64,000 nt of DNA, from positions 70,630,812 through 70,694,811 of the forward strand of contig CM075760.1 of assembly GCA_037974335.1 (NCBI GenBank), in the 5' to 3' direction. Below the pieces are notes generated by a model. The model was not told where the DNA came from and did no database searches. It saw nothing but the letters and a program-made list of their open reading frames with translations. The DNA comes from Prionace glauca. Its lineage: Eukaryota > Chordata > Chondrichthyes > Carcharhiniformes > Carcharhinidae. Positions within the stretch are counted from its first letter, which is position 1. Every line of letters starts with the position of its first letter. Positions 34,505 to 43,218 of this stretch are shown here, one piece after another. A program made the position numbers and the translations under genes.

Positions 34505-34796
34505 ACTTTTAAAGTTGTTTTTTATTAGTGACACAAGTAGGCTTACATTAGCACTACGATGAAGTTACTGTGAAAATTACCTAGCTGCCACACTCCGGCA
34601 CCTATTCAGGTACACTGAAGGAGAATTTAGCATAACCAATGCACCTAACCAGCACAAAGAAACCAGAGCATCCAGAGGAAACCCACAGAGGTATGGGGAG
34701 AACGTGCAGACTCTACACAGAGAGTGACCTAAACCAAGAATGGAACCCAGGTTCCATGAGCAGCAGTGCTAACTACTGTGCCACCGTGCCATCCAA
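34505..34796 (-). mobile_element. tRNA-headed SINE (type 1), near full length
   Basis: The plus strand reads GACACAAGTAGGCTTACATT, GAAGTTACTGTGAAAATTAC, GAACGTGCAGACTCTACACA and then a tRNA-like head CAGTGCTAACTACTGTGCCA. The element runs right to left. Its 3' tail is the block copied many times in the macrosatellite. It resembles the shark SINE class often called HE1; the name is from memory. Confidence 0.85.
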
Positions 34797-35284
34797 AATC
34801 ATTTGTGAAACACAAATCACTCTGATTTTAAGGCTCCCTGGTGCAATAAACTGATCAAGCTCTTCTCAGCTAACACCATTTCACACCCGCCTCTGTTAGA
34901 TTTTAATGTGGTTGTCCACTGTAGAAAACTTGCATCTTTTAGCCACTTTGAATTCATACATCCCCTTCTCCCTCCCCTGCCACCCAAAGAGACTGTCTTT
35001 GAATTCACTCGTTTCTGACTTCTCTCTAACCTGTCCTAAATCTGCTGTCGGTTCATTTATTGAAACCAGGGACTCTCTTCCTTGTTTTAACCTGTCTGCA
35101 CGGTTATTCCTTTATTTTAGTTCTTGAATTGTTTGTGAATTGTTTCATGTTCCCACATCTCAGTGACAAATGTTGATCTGTTTGCTCTACACCCACTGGG
35201 CTCCATCTGTTTAAAGTTACAAACAGAAAGGTCCAGTTTTTCTCCTGGAGTTTGACACAAAGCAGCTTTCACAATGATGCAGAG
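34797..35284. other. Intergenic, upstream of zinc-finger promoter
   Basis: Nothing recognised. Confidence 0.4.
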
Positions 35285-35420
35285 TTTCAGCCAATGAGGG
35301 AGATCCGGGCTCAGCCCCGCCTCTCATTCACTCTGATTGGTTGGAGGACCAGGCACGCCAGCTCGGTCAACCAGCCCCGCCCCCTCTTACTATTGGTCGG
35401 GTGCTGCCGTCAATCACAGC
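35285..35420 (+). promoter_or_regulatory. TATA-less CCAAT/GC-box promoter
   Basis: Three CCAAT-type boxes lie close together: CCAAT at 35,291-35,295 and the reverse form ATTGG at 35,336-35,340 and 35,392-35,396. A GC box, CCCCGCCCCCTC, lies at about 35,375. The stretch is richer in C, G and CpG than its surroundings. A perfect NRF1 palindrome, TGCGCATGCGC, lies downstream at 35,648-35,658, which may be intronic. Position and strand fit the zinc-finger gene that ends at 39.3 kb. Confidence 0.7.
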
Positions 35421-35467
35421 ATGGGGAACATGCGCAGGGTGGATGAGCTTCGGCCGATTCGCAGACG
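35415..35467 (+). other. Candidate 5' exon of the zinc-finger gene
   Basis: The exon ends at CAGACG|GTGAGT (GT at 35,468-35,469), a near-consensus donor. The true start is unknown. An ATG at 35,421 opens a short frame through the donor, but the terminal exon has its own start codon, so this exon is probably untranslated. Confidence 0.55.
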
Positions 35468-36002
35468 GTGAGTTTGCGGCGTGGCCGGAGAGATGGAGCT
35501 GGTGGGTGGGTGGATGGGGAAGCTTCATAGGCACCCGTAATGGCTCTGCAAGCAGCATAGGGTGCTAAGGGTCACCGCATTTGTATCTCTGAGGCAGCAG
35601 CTGCTCCGCGCCGGTTCCTCGGTAACAGACCTGGGTTCGGGCAGCGGTGCGCATGCGCGGTGCTCCCTGCCAGCAGGAGGAGAGAATGTTGAGCAAGTCT
35701 ATCCTGGACTGACAGGGATGGACTTTGGAAACTCCTTTTACAGGGAGTTAGAGGGGAGGATTTACACACAGAAATCCCAACCCCAAGAGAAATGTTTGTC
35801 TCTTCTGACTTTCTGTCCTGGATTAACAGTGATTTTTGTTTTGTAATCTCTATTTACAGAATAAGACAATTGTAAAATTCAAACTGAAGATTCCAACATA
35901 TCTGGCAGCCATTTTTTCTTTAGAATTTAAGTACCATCTGCTTGTGAATGTGAAAGGTCAAAGTTTGTATGTTCTGTCTGTTGGGAATGATTTCAGATTT
36001 TT

Positions 36003-36150
36003 GGGCTGGCATTGTGGTTAGCAGTACTGCAACACGACGTCAGGGACTCGGGTTCGATTCCAGTCTCGGGTGATTGTGTGGAGGTTGCATGTTCTCCCCA
36101 TATTTCCTCCCACAATCTAAAGATTTGCAGGTTAAGTGGGTGGTCAATAA
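36003..36150 (+). mobile_element. SINE (type 1) 5' fragment
   Basis: GGCATTGTGGTTAGCAGTAC and GGGTTCGATTCCAGTCTCGG are the A- and B-box parts of the tRNA head. TTCTCCCCATATTTCCTCCC follows. The element is cut where LINE sequence begins. It lies inside the zinc-finger intron. Confidence 0.8.
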
Positions 36151-36159
36151 CTGGTGTGA

Positions 36160-36414
36160 AGATCATTCCAGAAACTGTAGGTCAGTCAGTTCAATCTTGG
36201 TGATAGGGAAAATTTCTGAAATAATAATTGAGGAGAAATTTAATAGTCACCGGAGTAAATGTGGGTTAATAAGGAAAGCCAGCATGGAGTTGTTAAGGGA
36301 ACTAACCTGCTTATGTTTTTTGATGAGGTTACAGACACCAGTGTTGAGGATAATGCTATTAATCTGGTGAACATGGACCGCCAAAAGGCATTAAAGACAT
36401 TTTCGAAAAGACAT
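36160..36414 (+). mobile_element. CR1-like LINE fragment, second subfamily
   Basis: AGGTCAGTCAGTTCAATCTT, AGCCAGCATGGAGTTGTTAA and TTTTTTGATGAGGTTACAGA correspond to the RT fingers of another CR1-like subfamily (RPVSSILVIGK-like). It is heavily diverged, and type A sequence takes over near 36,415. Confidence 0.7.
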
Positions 36415-37619
36415 TTTCAGAAGGCGTTTGACAAGGTACCTCACAAGAGGTTATTGCAGAAGGTAAGGGGGCATGGAGTTGGGAGTAGGGTGTTAGCGTG
36501 GGTAGAGGATTGGCTGTCAAATAGGAGGCAGAGAGTGGGGGTCAATGGGTGCTATTCGGATTGGCGGTTGGTGATTAGTGGAGTGCCCCAGGGGTCGGTG
36601 CTGGGGCCTCAGCTATTTATCATTGATATAGATGATCTGGAGGAGGGAACCAGATCATCTATATCAATGTCGAAATATGGTGTCGAAATTTGCTGATGAC
36701 ACCAAGATTGGTGGAACGGCAAATTGCGCGGAGGGTGTGGAGAGTCTGCAGAAGGATCTAGATAGGCTGGGCGAATGGGCCAGGAACTGGCAAATGGAAT
36801 TTAATGTTGGCAAATGCGAGGTGGTCCACTTTGGTAGGAGTAATGGTAGAAGGACTATTACTTACGTGGCGAAAAACTGCAGCAGGCGACGGTGCAGAGG
36901 GACCTCGGGGTCCTTGTGCATGAGTCGCAAAAACCCAGCCTGCAGATGCAGCAGGTGGTCAGGAAGGCGAATGGGATGCTGGCCTTCATAGCGAGGGGGA
37001 TTGAATATAAAAGTAGAGAGGTCTTGCTGCAGCTGTATAGGGCATTGGTGAGTCCGCAGCTGGAGTACTGTGTGCAGTTATGGTCGCCGCACTTACGCAA
37101 GGATATTTTGGCCTTGGAGGGAGTGCAGAGGAGGTTTACTAGGCTGATGCCAGAGTTGAGGCGGTTGAGCTATGAGGAGAGGCTGAATAAACTAGGCTTG
37201 TACTCGTTAGAGTTTAGAAGAATGAGGGGAGATCTCATTGAGACATATAAGATGATGAATGGGATGGATAGGATAGAAGTGGAGAGACTCTTCCCGCTCA
37301 GAAAGGACAGTAGGACTAGGGGGCACAGCCTCAAGATAAAGGGGGGGCGTTTTAGAACGGAGTTGAGGAGGAACTTCTTCACTCAAAGGGTGGTGAATCT
37401 CTGGAATTCTCTGCCCGTTGAAGTGGTGGAGGCTGCCTCGCTAAAAATTTAAAGACGCGGGTTGATGGGTTTTTGATAAGAAAGGGGATTAAGGGTTATG
37501 GGAAGAGGGCGGGAAGGTGGAACTGAGCCATGACAGATCAGCCATGATCTTATTGAATGGCGGGGCAGGCTCGAGGGGCTAGATGGCCTACTCCTGCTCC
37601 TATTTCTTATGTTCTTATT
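36415..37619 (+). mobile_element. CR1-like LINE (type A), 5'-truncated
   Basis: The same family as the 30.1-31.3 kb copy, in the opposite orientation. RT pieces run from [20 protein letters not shown] to NFFTQRVVNLWNSLPVEV and end in TTCTTATGTTCTTATT. Reading frames break several times; one break is a fold-back insertion at 36,621-36,669. It sits in the intron of the zinc-finger gene. Confidence 0.92.
36621..36669. repeat. Perfect 20-bp inverted repeat (9-nt loop) inside LINE
   Basis: The arm CATTGATATAGATGATCTGG (36,621-36,640) is followed by AGGAGGGAA and then its exact complement (36,650-36,669). Sister copies have a single arm here, so the second arm is new. GTCGAAAT is also duplicated just after it. 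Confidence 0.95.
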
Positions 37620-38058
37620 AAAAAAATTCCTGTACTAAAACTTAGGAACAAAATTATGACTCGTGGAATGAAAGGGACAGTAACAACATTGACACAACAT
37701 TGTCCACGGGACAGGAAACATATGAAATACTGGTTAATGGATGTTTGGGATTTCCTCAGGAGCTGGTGTTAACACCCTGCTCTTCCTCATATATACAAAT
37801 GACCCAGACCTTGGTGTTCAGGGACAGTTTTGAAATTTGTGGAGACAGTCTTCTGTAGGCCCAGACCCGGTGGCAGGTTCCCTTTCCCCAAAGAATATTA
37901 CTGAATAAGTTGTGTTTTTACAACAATCCAACAGTTTTCATTGCCACTTTTTCCCAGTGACGGACGTAAATATGACCAGATTAATTCAGCTCAGTTTCAC
38001 AAACTGCCGGTGTTTTTATGAGTTCTCTCTCTCTCCTTTTTTTTCTGTTTTGAAACAG
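37620..38058 (+). other. 3' end of intron and splice acceptor
   Basis: Unique-looking AT-rich DNA ends in a polypyrimidine tract (about 38,026-38,050, CTCTCTCTCTCCTTTTTTTT) and CTGTTTTGAAACAG, with AG at 38,057-38,058. This is a strong acceptor for the terminal zinc-finger exon. A second AG (TTTTGCAG) follows 33 nt later. Confidence 0.7.
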
Positions 38059-38175
38059 TTATACAGGGTTTTAGAAGAGCAGGTTTTGCAGTTGGGAAAC
38101 TGAAATGAAACATCACATTAGAATCTGGTGGAGTTTTCCAATTTATTGTAACTTGAATATCATTTGATTTTGAAC

Positions 38176-39222
38176 ATGGAAGAAGAAAATATCATTTACA
38201 ATGGGGAGAAATCGTACACATGCTCTTTGTGTGGACAAGGCTTCAGCCAATCATCTGCCCTGTTGAAACACAAATGCAGTCAATCCAGGAAGAAACCGTG
38301 GAAATGCAGTGATTGTGGGAAGGGATTCAAATCCCCATCTGGCCTGGAAAGTCATTGGCTCAGTCACACTGGGGAGAAACCGTTCACCTGCTTCGAGTGT
38401 GGAAAGGGATTCACTCGTCAATCCTACCTTCTGATACATCAGCGACTTCACACTGGGGAAAGGCCGTTCACCTGTTCTGTGTGTGGGAAGGGATTCATTC
38501 AGTCATCCACCCTGTTGAATCACCAGCGAGTTCACACTGAGGAGAGACCATTTAAATGCTCAGACTGTGGGAAGTGTTACAAATGTTCTGGGGAACTGAT
38601 GCGCCATCAACGTACTCACAGCAATGAGAGGCCATTCACCTGTTCCATGTGTGGGAAAGGATTTACTCAGCAATACAAACTGCAGACGCACCAGCGAGTT
38701 CACACTGATGAGAGACCTTTTACGTGTCCAGACTGTGGAAAGCGCTTTAAAAGTTCCCAGGATTTGATGCAGCATCAACCTGTTCACACTGATGAGAGAC
38801 CGTTCAGATGCTCTCACTGTGGGTCTGCATTCAAGCGATCGTCTCATCTCACTGTACACCAGCAAATTCACACTGGGGAGAGGCTGTTCACCAGCTCTGA
38901 GTGTGGTAAGGGATTTACTCAGTCATCCATCCCTCTGACACACCAGTGTGTTCAAACTGGGGGGAGACCATTCATCTGCTCTGAGTGTGGGAAGGGATTC
39001 CCTTCCTCATCCAGACTTCTGATGCACCAGCACGTTCACAGTGGGGAGAGACCGTTCACCTGCTGTGTGTGTGGGAAGGGTTTCACTCAGTCATCGAACC
39101 TGCTGACACACCAGCGAGTTCACACTGGGGAGAAGCCATTTATATGTGCTGAATGTGGGAAAGGATTTGCTTATTTTTCTGTATTGATGAGACACCAACA
39201 ACTTCACAAGCAATTACAATGA
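38176..39222 (+). CDS. C2H2 zinc-finger protein, 12 fingers, 348 residues
   Basis: The frame encodes a probable nuclear DNA-binding protein made almost wholly of tandem C2H2 fingers in a strict 28-residue period. The first Cys of each finger falls at residues 16, 44, 72, 100 and so on to 324. Linkers are TGEKPF/TGERPF-like. Ten fingers keep all four zinc ligands. Finger 1 has Gln36 for its last His. Finger 9 has Ser240 for the first Cys and Gln260 for the last His. No KRAB, SCAN or BTB domain is seen. The start is ATG 38,176 ([16 protein letters not shown]); an upstream in-frame TTG is not a likely start. The stop is TGA 39,220-39,222, right after the last finger. A strong splice acceptor at 38,057-38,058 and a promoter with donor at 35.3-35.5 kb suggest a two-exon gene with a 2.6-kb intron. 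The targets are unknown. A paralogous pseudogene lies at 31.85 kb. Confidence 0.93.
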   Translation: MEEENIIYNGEKSYTCSLCGQGFSQSSALLKHKCSQSRKKPWKCSDCGKGFKSPSGLESHWLSHTGEKPFTCFECGKGFTRQSYLLIHQRLHTGERPFTCSVCGKGFIQSSTLLNHQRVHTEERPFKCSDCGKCYKCSGELMRHQRTHSNERPFTCSMCGKGFTQQYKLQTHQRVHTDERPFTCPDCGKRFKSSQDLMQHQPVHTDERPFRCSHCGSAFKRSSHLTVHQQIHTGERLFTSSECGKGFTQSSIPLTHQCVQTGGRPFICSECGKGFPSSSRLLMHQHVHSGERPFTCCVCGKGFTQSSNLLTHQRVHTGEKPFICAECGKGFAYFSVLMRHQQLHKQLQ

Positions 39223-39329
39223 TTGGATTTTGTAGTCAATGACATCCAGGATTATGTTTGTTGGGGTCTGTTGGTTGATGTTAAAAAGCTCCAGCCAGTT
39301 AGTTGGGTGAATATTGTGGATAAAAGTCA

Positions 39330-39335
39330 AATAAA
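39330..39335 (+). terminator. Polyadenylation signal AATAAA of zinc-finger gene
   Basis: AAAAGTCAAATAAATC lies 108 nt after the stop codon and is conserved at the matching place in the pseudogene (32,108-32,113). Confidence 0.7.
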
Positions 39336-39509
39336 TCAGTTTTATATTACCATTTTTATATTGAACAGACTGTGTTGCATCTATTTATTGTCTGTAACTC
39401 ACTTTGGATCCATCTGAAGGGCTCTTCCTCTCCCCTGTCTTCTCCATCCTCACCTCCAAGAACAAGTGTCAGGAGCACATGGAGCTTCTTTGTCACTAAG
39501 AGCAAGGGG

Positions 39510-39905
39510 AGGTGATGGCCTTGTGGTATTAACACTAGATGCTTAATCCAGAAACTCAGCTAATGTTCTGGGGACCCAGGTTTGAATCCTGTCAGGGCAG
39601 GTGGTGAAATTTGGATTCAGTAAAAAAAATCTGGAATTAAGAATTTACTGAAGATCGTGAAACAATTGTCGCAAAAATCCATCTGGTTCAATGATGTCCT
39701 TTGGGGAAGGAAATCTGCCATCCTTGCCTGATCTGGCCTACATGGGACTCCAGAGCCACAGCAATATGGTTGATTCTAAAATGGCCGAGCAAACCACTCA
39801 GTTGTTCAAGAAGGCAGCTCACCACCAGCTACTCAAGGGCAACTTGCAATAAATGCTGGCCATGCAACAACACCCATGTGCCACAAATGAAAAATGAATA
39901 AAAAG
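39510..39905 (+). mobile_element. tRNA-headed SINE (type 2), near full length
   Basis: GGTGATGGCCTTGTGGTATT (A-box side), GGGGACCCAGGTTTGAATCC (B-box side), then CTGGAATTAAGAATTTACTG, TGGCCTACATGGGACTCCAG and CAATAAATGCTGGCCATGCA, ending in an A-rich tail. I recall this layout as a common shark SINE distinct from type 1. Confidence 0.88.
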
Positions 39906-40364
39906 CTGCCTCCATTACTTCCCTTCCTCCCATGAGCCCATTCTTGACCCCAGTGTTTTTGTTCCCCTCCTGCCCATCTCTCATTACCACTTCCAAAATC
40001 CCTGTCGTCTCCCAAATCTCCGCCCATATGTCCTGAAATTCCCTGTATGAATCCCTCTGTATTAAACCAGCTCTTACCAACTCTCAAATTACTGTGTGAC
40101 TAAGACTGAGGTAAGTTTTCTGTCACTGTCCTTCTCAGCCAATCTGCAGTTATTGACACCATTGACCAAACCATCTTCCTCCAGTGCCTGTCCATTGTTG
40201 TCCAGCTGGGTGGGACTGCACACTTTGGATTAATTTCTTATCTGATTGTAGTCAGAGAATCACCAGCAGCCATTGTGATTATTGCAGACAGAGACCAAAG
40301 TAAAATAGGAACAGAGACTGTGAGAGTGAATGGGATGGAGGTTCGTAAACTGAGACAAAGAGAA
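39906..40364. other. Intergenic, no gene recognised
   Basis: 40,080-40,300 may be a decayed LINE piece. Nothing firm was seen. Confidence 0.4.
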
Positions 40365-40446
40365 ACTCCACACAGTCAGACGAGGCCAGAATTGAACCAA
40401 GTCCCTTTGAGGCAGCAGTGCCAACCAGTGTGCCACAGTGGTGCCA
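40365..40446 (-). mobile_element. SINE (type 1) tRNA-head fragment
   Basis: CAGAATTGAACCAAGTCCC, GAGGCAGCAGTGCCAACCAG and TGTGCCACAGTGGTGCC are the reverse complement of the SINE head. Confidence 0.7.
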
Positions 40447-40529
40447 GTATCAGGTGGTTGTTCACAGTTGGCGATGGGACAATGTTAAATGGATAGTTTA
40501 GTCGGATTGGATAACCATTTGGATTTACA

Positions 40530-41050
40530 ATAGTGTTGCCAGGTCTGGGGAATTGTGGTGATGAGGAAAGACTGGATTGGCAAGGTTTGTTTTCCTCAGA
40601 ACAGAGGAGGCTGAGGGAGACCGAACTGAGGTGTCCAAAATTATGAGGAAGCCAAGACAGGGCGGATAGAAAAGGCCTGTTTCCCCTGAGCAGAGAGAGG
40701 TCACTTATTGTGGGTGGGTGGGGATGGGGGAGGTAGGAGCGTGGTGAGTGGGGGCTGCACAGATATAAAGTGATTGGTGGAAGGACTAGAGAGGGCATTA
40801 GGAAAAGGGTTCTCATTCAAGGGATGGTGGGTGTCTGGAATTCGCTGCCTAAACTGATGGTTCAGCCAGAAATCTCTTGGCTCACTCGCATCGCACACAG
40901 ATCTATAGCTGAAATGCTGGAACTGATAGTAAGGGGGGCTAGGGGCTGGATGGCTGGAAACTGGGATTAGAATAAAGGGCAAGTCTTTATTTCCCAAGCT
41001 GGTGAAGATGTGATAGACTGAATGGCCTCTTTCTGTGCCACAAGCTTTTC
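40530..41050 (+). mobile_element. CR1-like LINE 3' fragment
   Basis: GTGTTGCCAGGTCTGGGGAA, GGATTGGCAAGGTTTGTTTT, GGTGTCTGGAATTCGCTGCC and the tail GAATGGCCTCTTTCTGTGCC are recognisable. The copy is old and 5'-truncated. Confidence 0.78.
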
Positions 41051-41218
41051 CCTGCTTTCTGTTGGCCCCATTGATAGGCAGAATGGAGGAGTGTGCAGGT
41101 TTTTAATTAGTAACAAGAGCAGGAATGAGGGAAAATGTTGATGTGAAGCTGTTTTTTTTTACTGATTTCCAGCCCTCCCCTCATCAAAGTGAGCTAGAAA
41201 TCATCACCCCGCCCCCAA

Positions 41219-41244
41219 CCCCCCCCCCCCCCCCCCCCCCCCCC
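41219..41244. repeat. 26-base poly-C run
   Basis: Direct reading. A matching 25-base C run is at 26,676-26,700. Both lengths may be unreliable in the assembly. Confidence 0.85.
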
Positions 41245-41280
41245 ACCTGTCCTGAGCTCCTTCCAAATACACTTGCCTGA

Positions 41281-42110
41281 GTGGCAGCACATTAGCACAG
41301 TTGATAGTACTGCAGCCTCCTAGTGCCAAGGACCCGTGTTCAATTCCAGCGTCGGATCATTGTCTGTGTGGGGTTTTCATGTTCCTCCCATATAGAGTCA
41401 TTGAGGTTTACAGCATGGAAACAGGCCCTTCAGTCCAACTGCTCCATGCTGCCCTTTTTAAAAACCCCTAAACTCATCCCAATTGCTTGTCTTTGGCCCA
41501 TATCCCTCGATACCTATCACAACCATGTAACTGTCTAAATGCATTTTAAAAGACAAAATTGCACCCATGTCTACGACTAAACCTGGCAGCTTGTTCCAGA
41601 TGCTCACCACCCTCTGTGTGAAAAAAAATGCTCCTGTGGACATTTCTGTATCTTTCCCCTCCCATCTTAAACTTAGGCACTCGAGTTTTAGACTCCCCTA
41701 ACTTTGGGAAGAGATATTGACTATCAAGCTGATCTGTGCACCTCATTATTTTATAGAACTCTATAAGATCACCCCTCAGCCTCCTACGCTCCAGTGAAAG
41801 AAGTCACAGTCTATCCAGCTTCTCCGTATAACTCAATCCATCAAGAACCAGTAGCATCCTTGTAAATCTTTTCTGCACTCTTTCTAGTTTAATAATATAT
41901 TTTTTATAATAGGGTGACCAGAATATCTGTGGGGTCTGAAAGATGGGCAGGTTAGGTGGATTGACAATCCCTTAATGTCCAAAGATGTGAAGGTTAGGGG
42001 CATTAGAGGGTATTGTGGGGTTACGGGAATCGGGCGAAATACTCTTGATGTAGACTTGATGCACTTTTGGGATTTTATGATTTTAATGGCGGGGGGCCGG
42101 GTAGTTTGAT
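41281..42110 (+). mobile_element. SINE (type 1b, LINE-like tail), split by a LINE
   Basis: The head (TAGCACAGTTGATAGTACTG, GTGTTCAATTCCAGCGTCGG) runs to 41,393 at TCCTCCCATA. The body resumes near 41,932 with AAGATGGGCAGGTTAGGTGG, AATGTCCAAAGATGTGAAGG and GACTTGATGCACTTTTGGG. In intact relatives these parts are contiguous, so the middle is an insertion. Confidence 0.75.
41394..41931 (-). mobile_element. CR1-like LINE 3' end inserted in a SINE
   Basis: The plus strand reads ATAGAGTCATTGAGGTTTAC, AGGCCCTTCAGTCCAACTGC, TTGTTCCAGATGCTCACCAC and TCCATCAAGAACCAGTAGCA: tail, then RT C-terminus, reversed. It is 5'-truncated. Confidence 0.82.
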
Positions 42111-42130
42111 ATCTGGGGGAGAGTGTTGCA

Positions 42131-42430
42131 ACACAGTGGCACGGTGGTTAGCATTGCTGCCTCTAAGCACTAGGGCCCCAAACTCGATTCCCAGCTTGGG
42201 TCACTGTCTGTGTAGAGTTTGCACAGTCTCCCCATGTCTGCACGGGTTTCCTCCAGATGCTCTGCATTCCTCCAGCAGTCCAAAAGACTTGCTGGTTAGA
42301 TGCATTGGCCATGCCAAATTCTCCATCAGTGTTTCCCGAACAGGAATGTGGCGACTAGAGAATTTTCACAGGAATTGCATTGCAGTGTGAATGTAAGCCT
42401 AATTATTCGTGATACTAATAAATAAAACTA
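42131..42430 (+). mobile_element. tRNA-headed SINE (type 1), near full length
   Basis: GTGGCACGGTGGTTAGCATT, AACTCGATTCCCAGCTTGGG, GTCTCCCCATGTCTGCACGG, GGTTAGATGCATTGGCCATG and the 3' end TGAATGTAAGCCTAATTATT-CGTGATACTAATAAATAAAA are all present. It ends 170 bp before the CpG-rich promoter. Confidence 0.88.
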
Positions 42431-42660
42431 AACTGCAGGTCAAGGTGCCGCTGTGACATTGCACCCTCTTGTTTAAACACTCTGCAATGCTGAGACTGGG
42501 GAGAGGAGTGAACAACAGGGAGCAGAATTGCAGCTTCTCTCCCCCCATTGAAACTGGGATTGTTGCTCCATCTGCTGCACCTCCCCACCACATCCACTGG
42601 GGGGCAGTCTGGACAATGGGCTGCAGGCAGACCTCACTGCGCCTGCGCCACACGCCGGCA

Positions 42661-42759
42661 GCGTCCATCTTGCGTTGCCAAGGGAGACGGCCAGCGTCCA
42701 TCTTGCGTTGCCAGGGGAGACGGCCAGCGGCCATTTTGCGTTGCCAGGGGAGACGGCGT
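42661..42759 (+). repeat. Three 33-bp repeats with YY1-like and X-box-like sites
   Basis: Copies begin at 42,661, 42,694 and 42,727. Each has CCATCTTG (CCATTTTG in the third), the core of a YY1 site, followed by GTTGCCARGGGAGAC, which resembles an RFX X-box. Mismatches between copies are few, and both motifs are kept. Confidence 0.9.
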
Positions 42760-43141
42760 CCCGCGCGCTGCACTCTGAGGGAATTCCCCTTCTGCACATG
42801 CGCCCAGGCAGTTATATTTGAATCTTTTAATATTTTGAATCTTGATGATTATTATTCACATCCTCACCCGTCAGACTTTCGGTTCCTTCTCCATTCGGGA
42901 AAATCGTTTCTGTTTTTTATTCCGTCTGTTTTTCAGTCACCCCCGCGCGGTGCGCTCTGGGAAAATACTACCGCACATGCGCGGTTCCGCCACCTGCCTC
43001 TTTATAAAAATATGTATTTTATTTAATTTTAATTCCGCTCCGGGCGGGATTTCCGGGTGGGAATTTCTCTCACTTTCTACATTTCTCAACCGCCGCTTTT
43101 TCCTCGACGGGGGGGAGGGGCTGTAGTGATGTCATGGCAAT

Positions 43142-43218
43142 ATGGCGGCTGACCCCGCCTCTCTACAGGCCCCGGATGTTCCGCCAACGAGCAGCGGCCG
43201 GACCGGAGTGGGCAAGAG
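43142..43218 (+). CDS. Candidate first coding exon of an unidentified gene
   Basis: ATGGCGGCTGACCCC opens a frame beginning MAADPASLQAPDVPP and continuing through SSGRTGVGK to AAGAG|GTGACA, a fair donor (GT at 43,219-43,220). That makes 77 nt, ending in phase 2. The stop (TGA) comes immediately after the donor, as expected if splicing is needed. The start codon overlaps a YY1-type ATGGCGGC in a CpG-rich promoter, a common vertebrate arrangement. I cannot name the protein, and I found no next exon before 64,000. An overlapping 89-residue frame starting 43,134 (MAIWRLTPP) is an alternative. Confidence 0.4.

Noticed and set aside
42399-42799. Minus-strand frames of 132 and 108 residues across the promoter repeats
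   Set aside because: They translate the three 33-bp regulatory repeats and CpG-rich sequence. Overlapping frames on both strands are open for compositional reasons.
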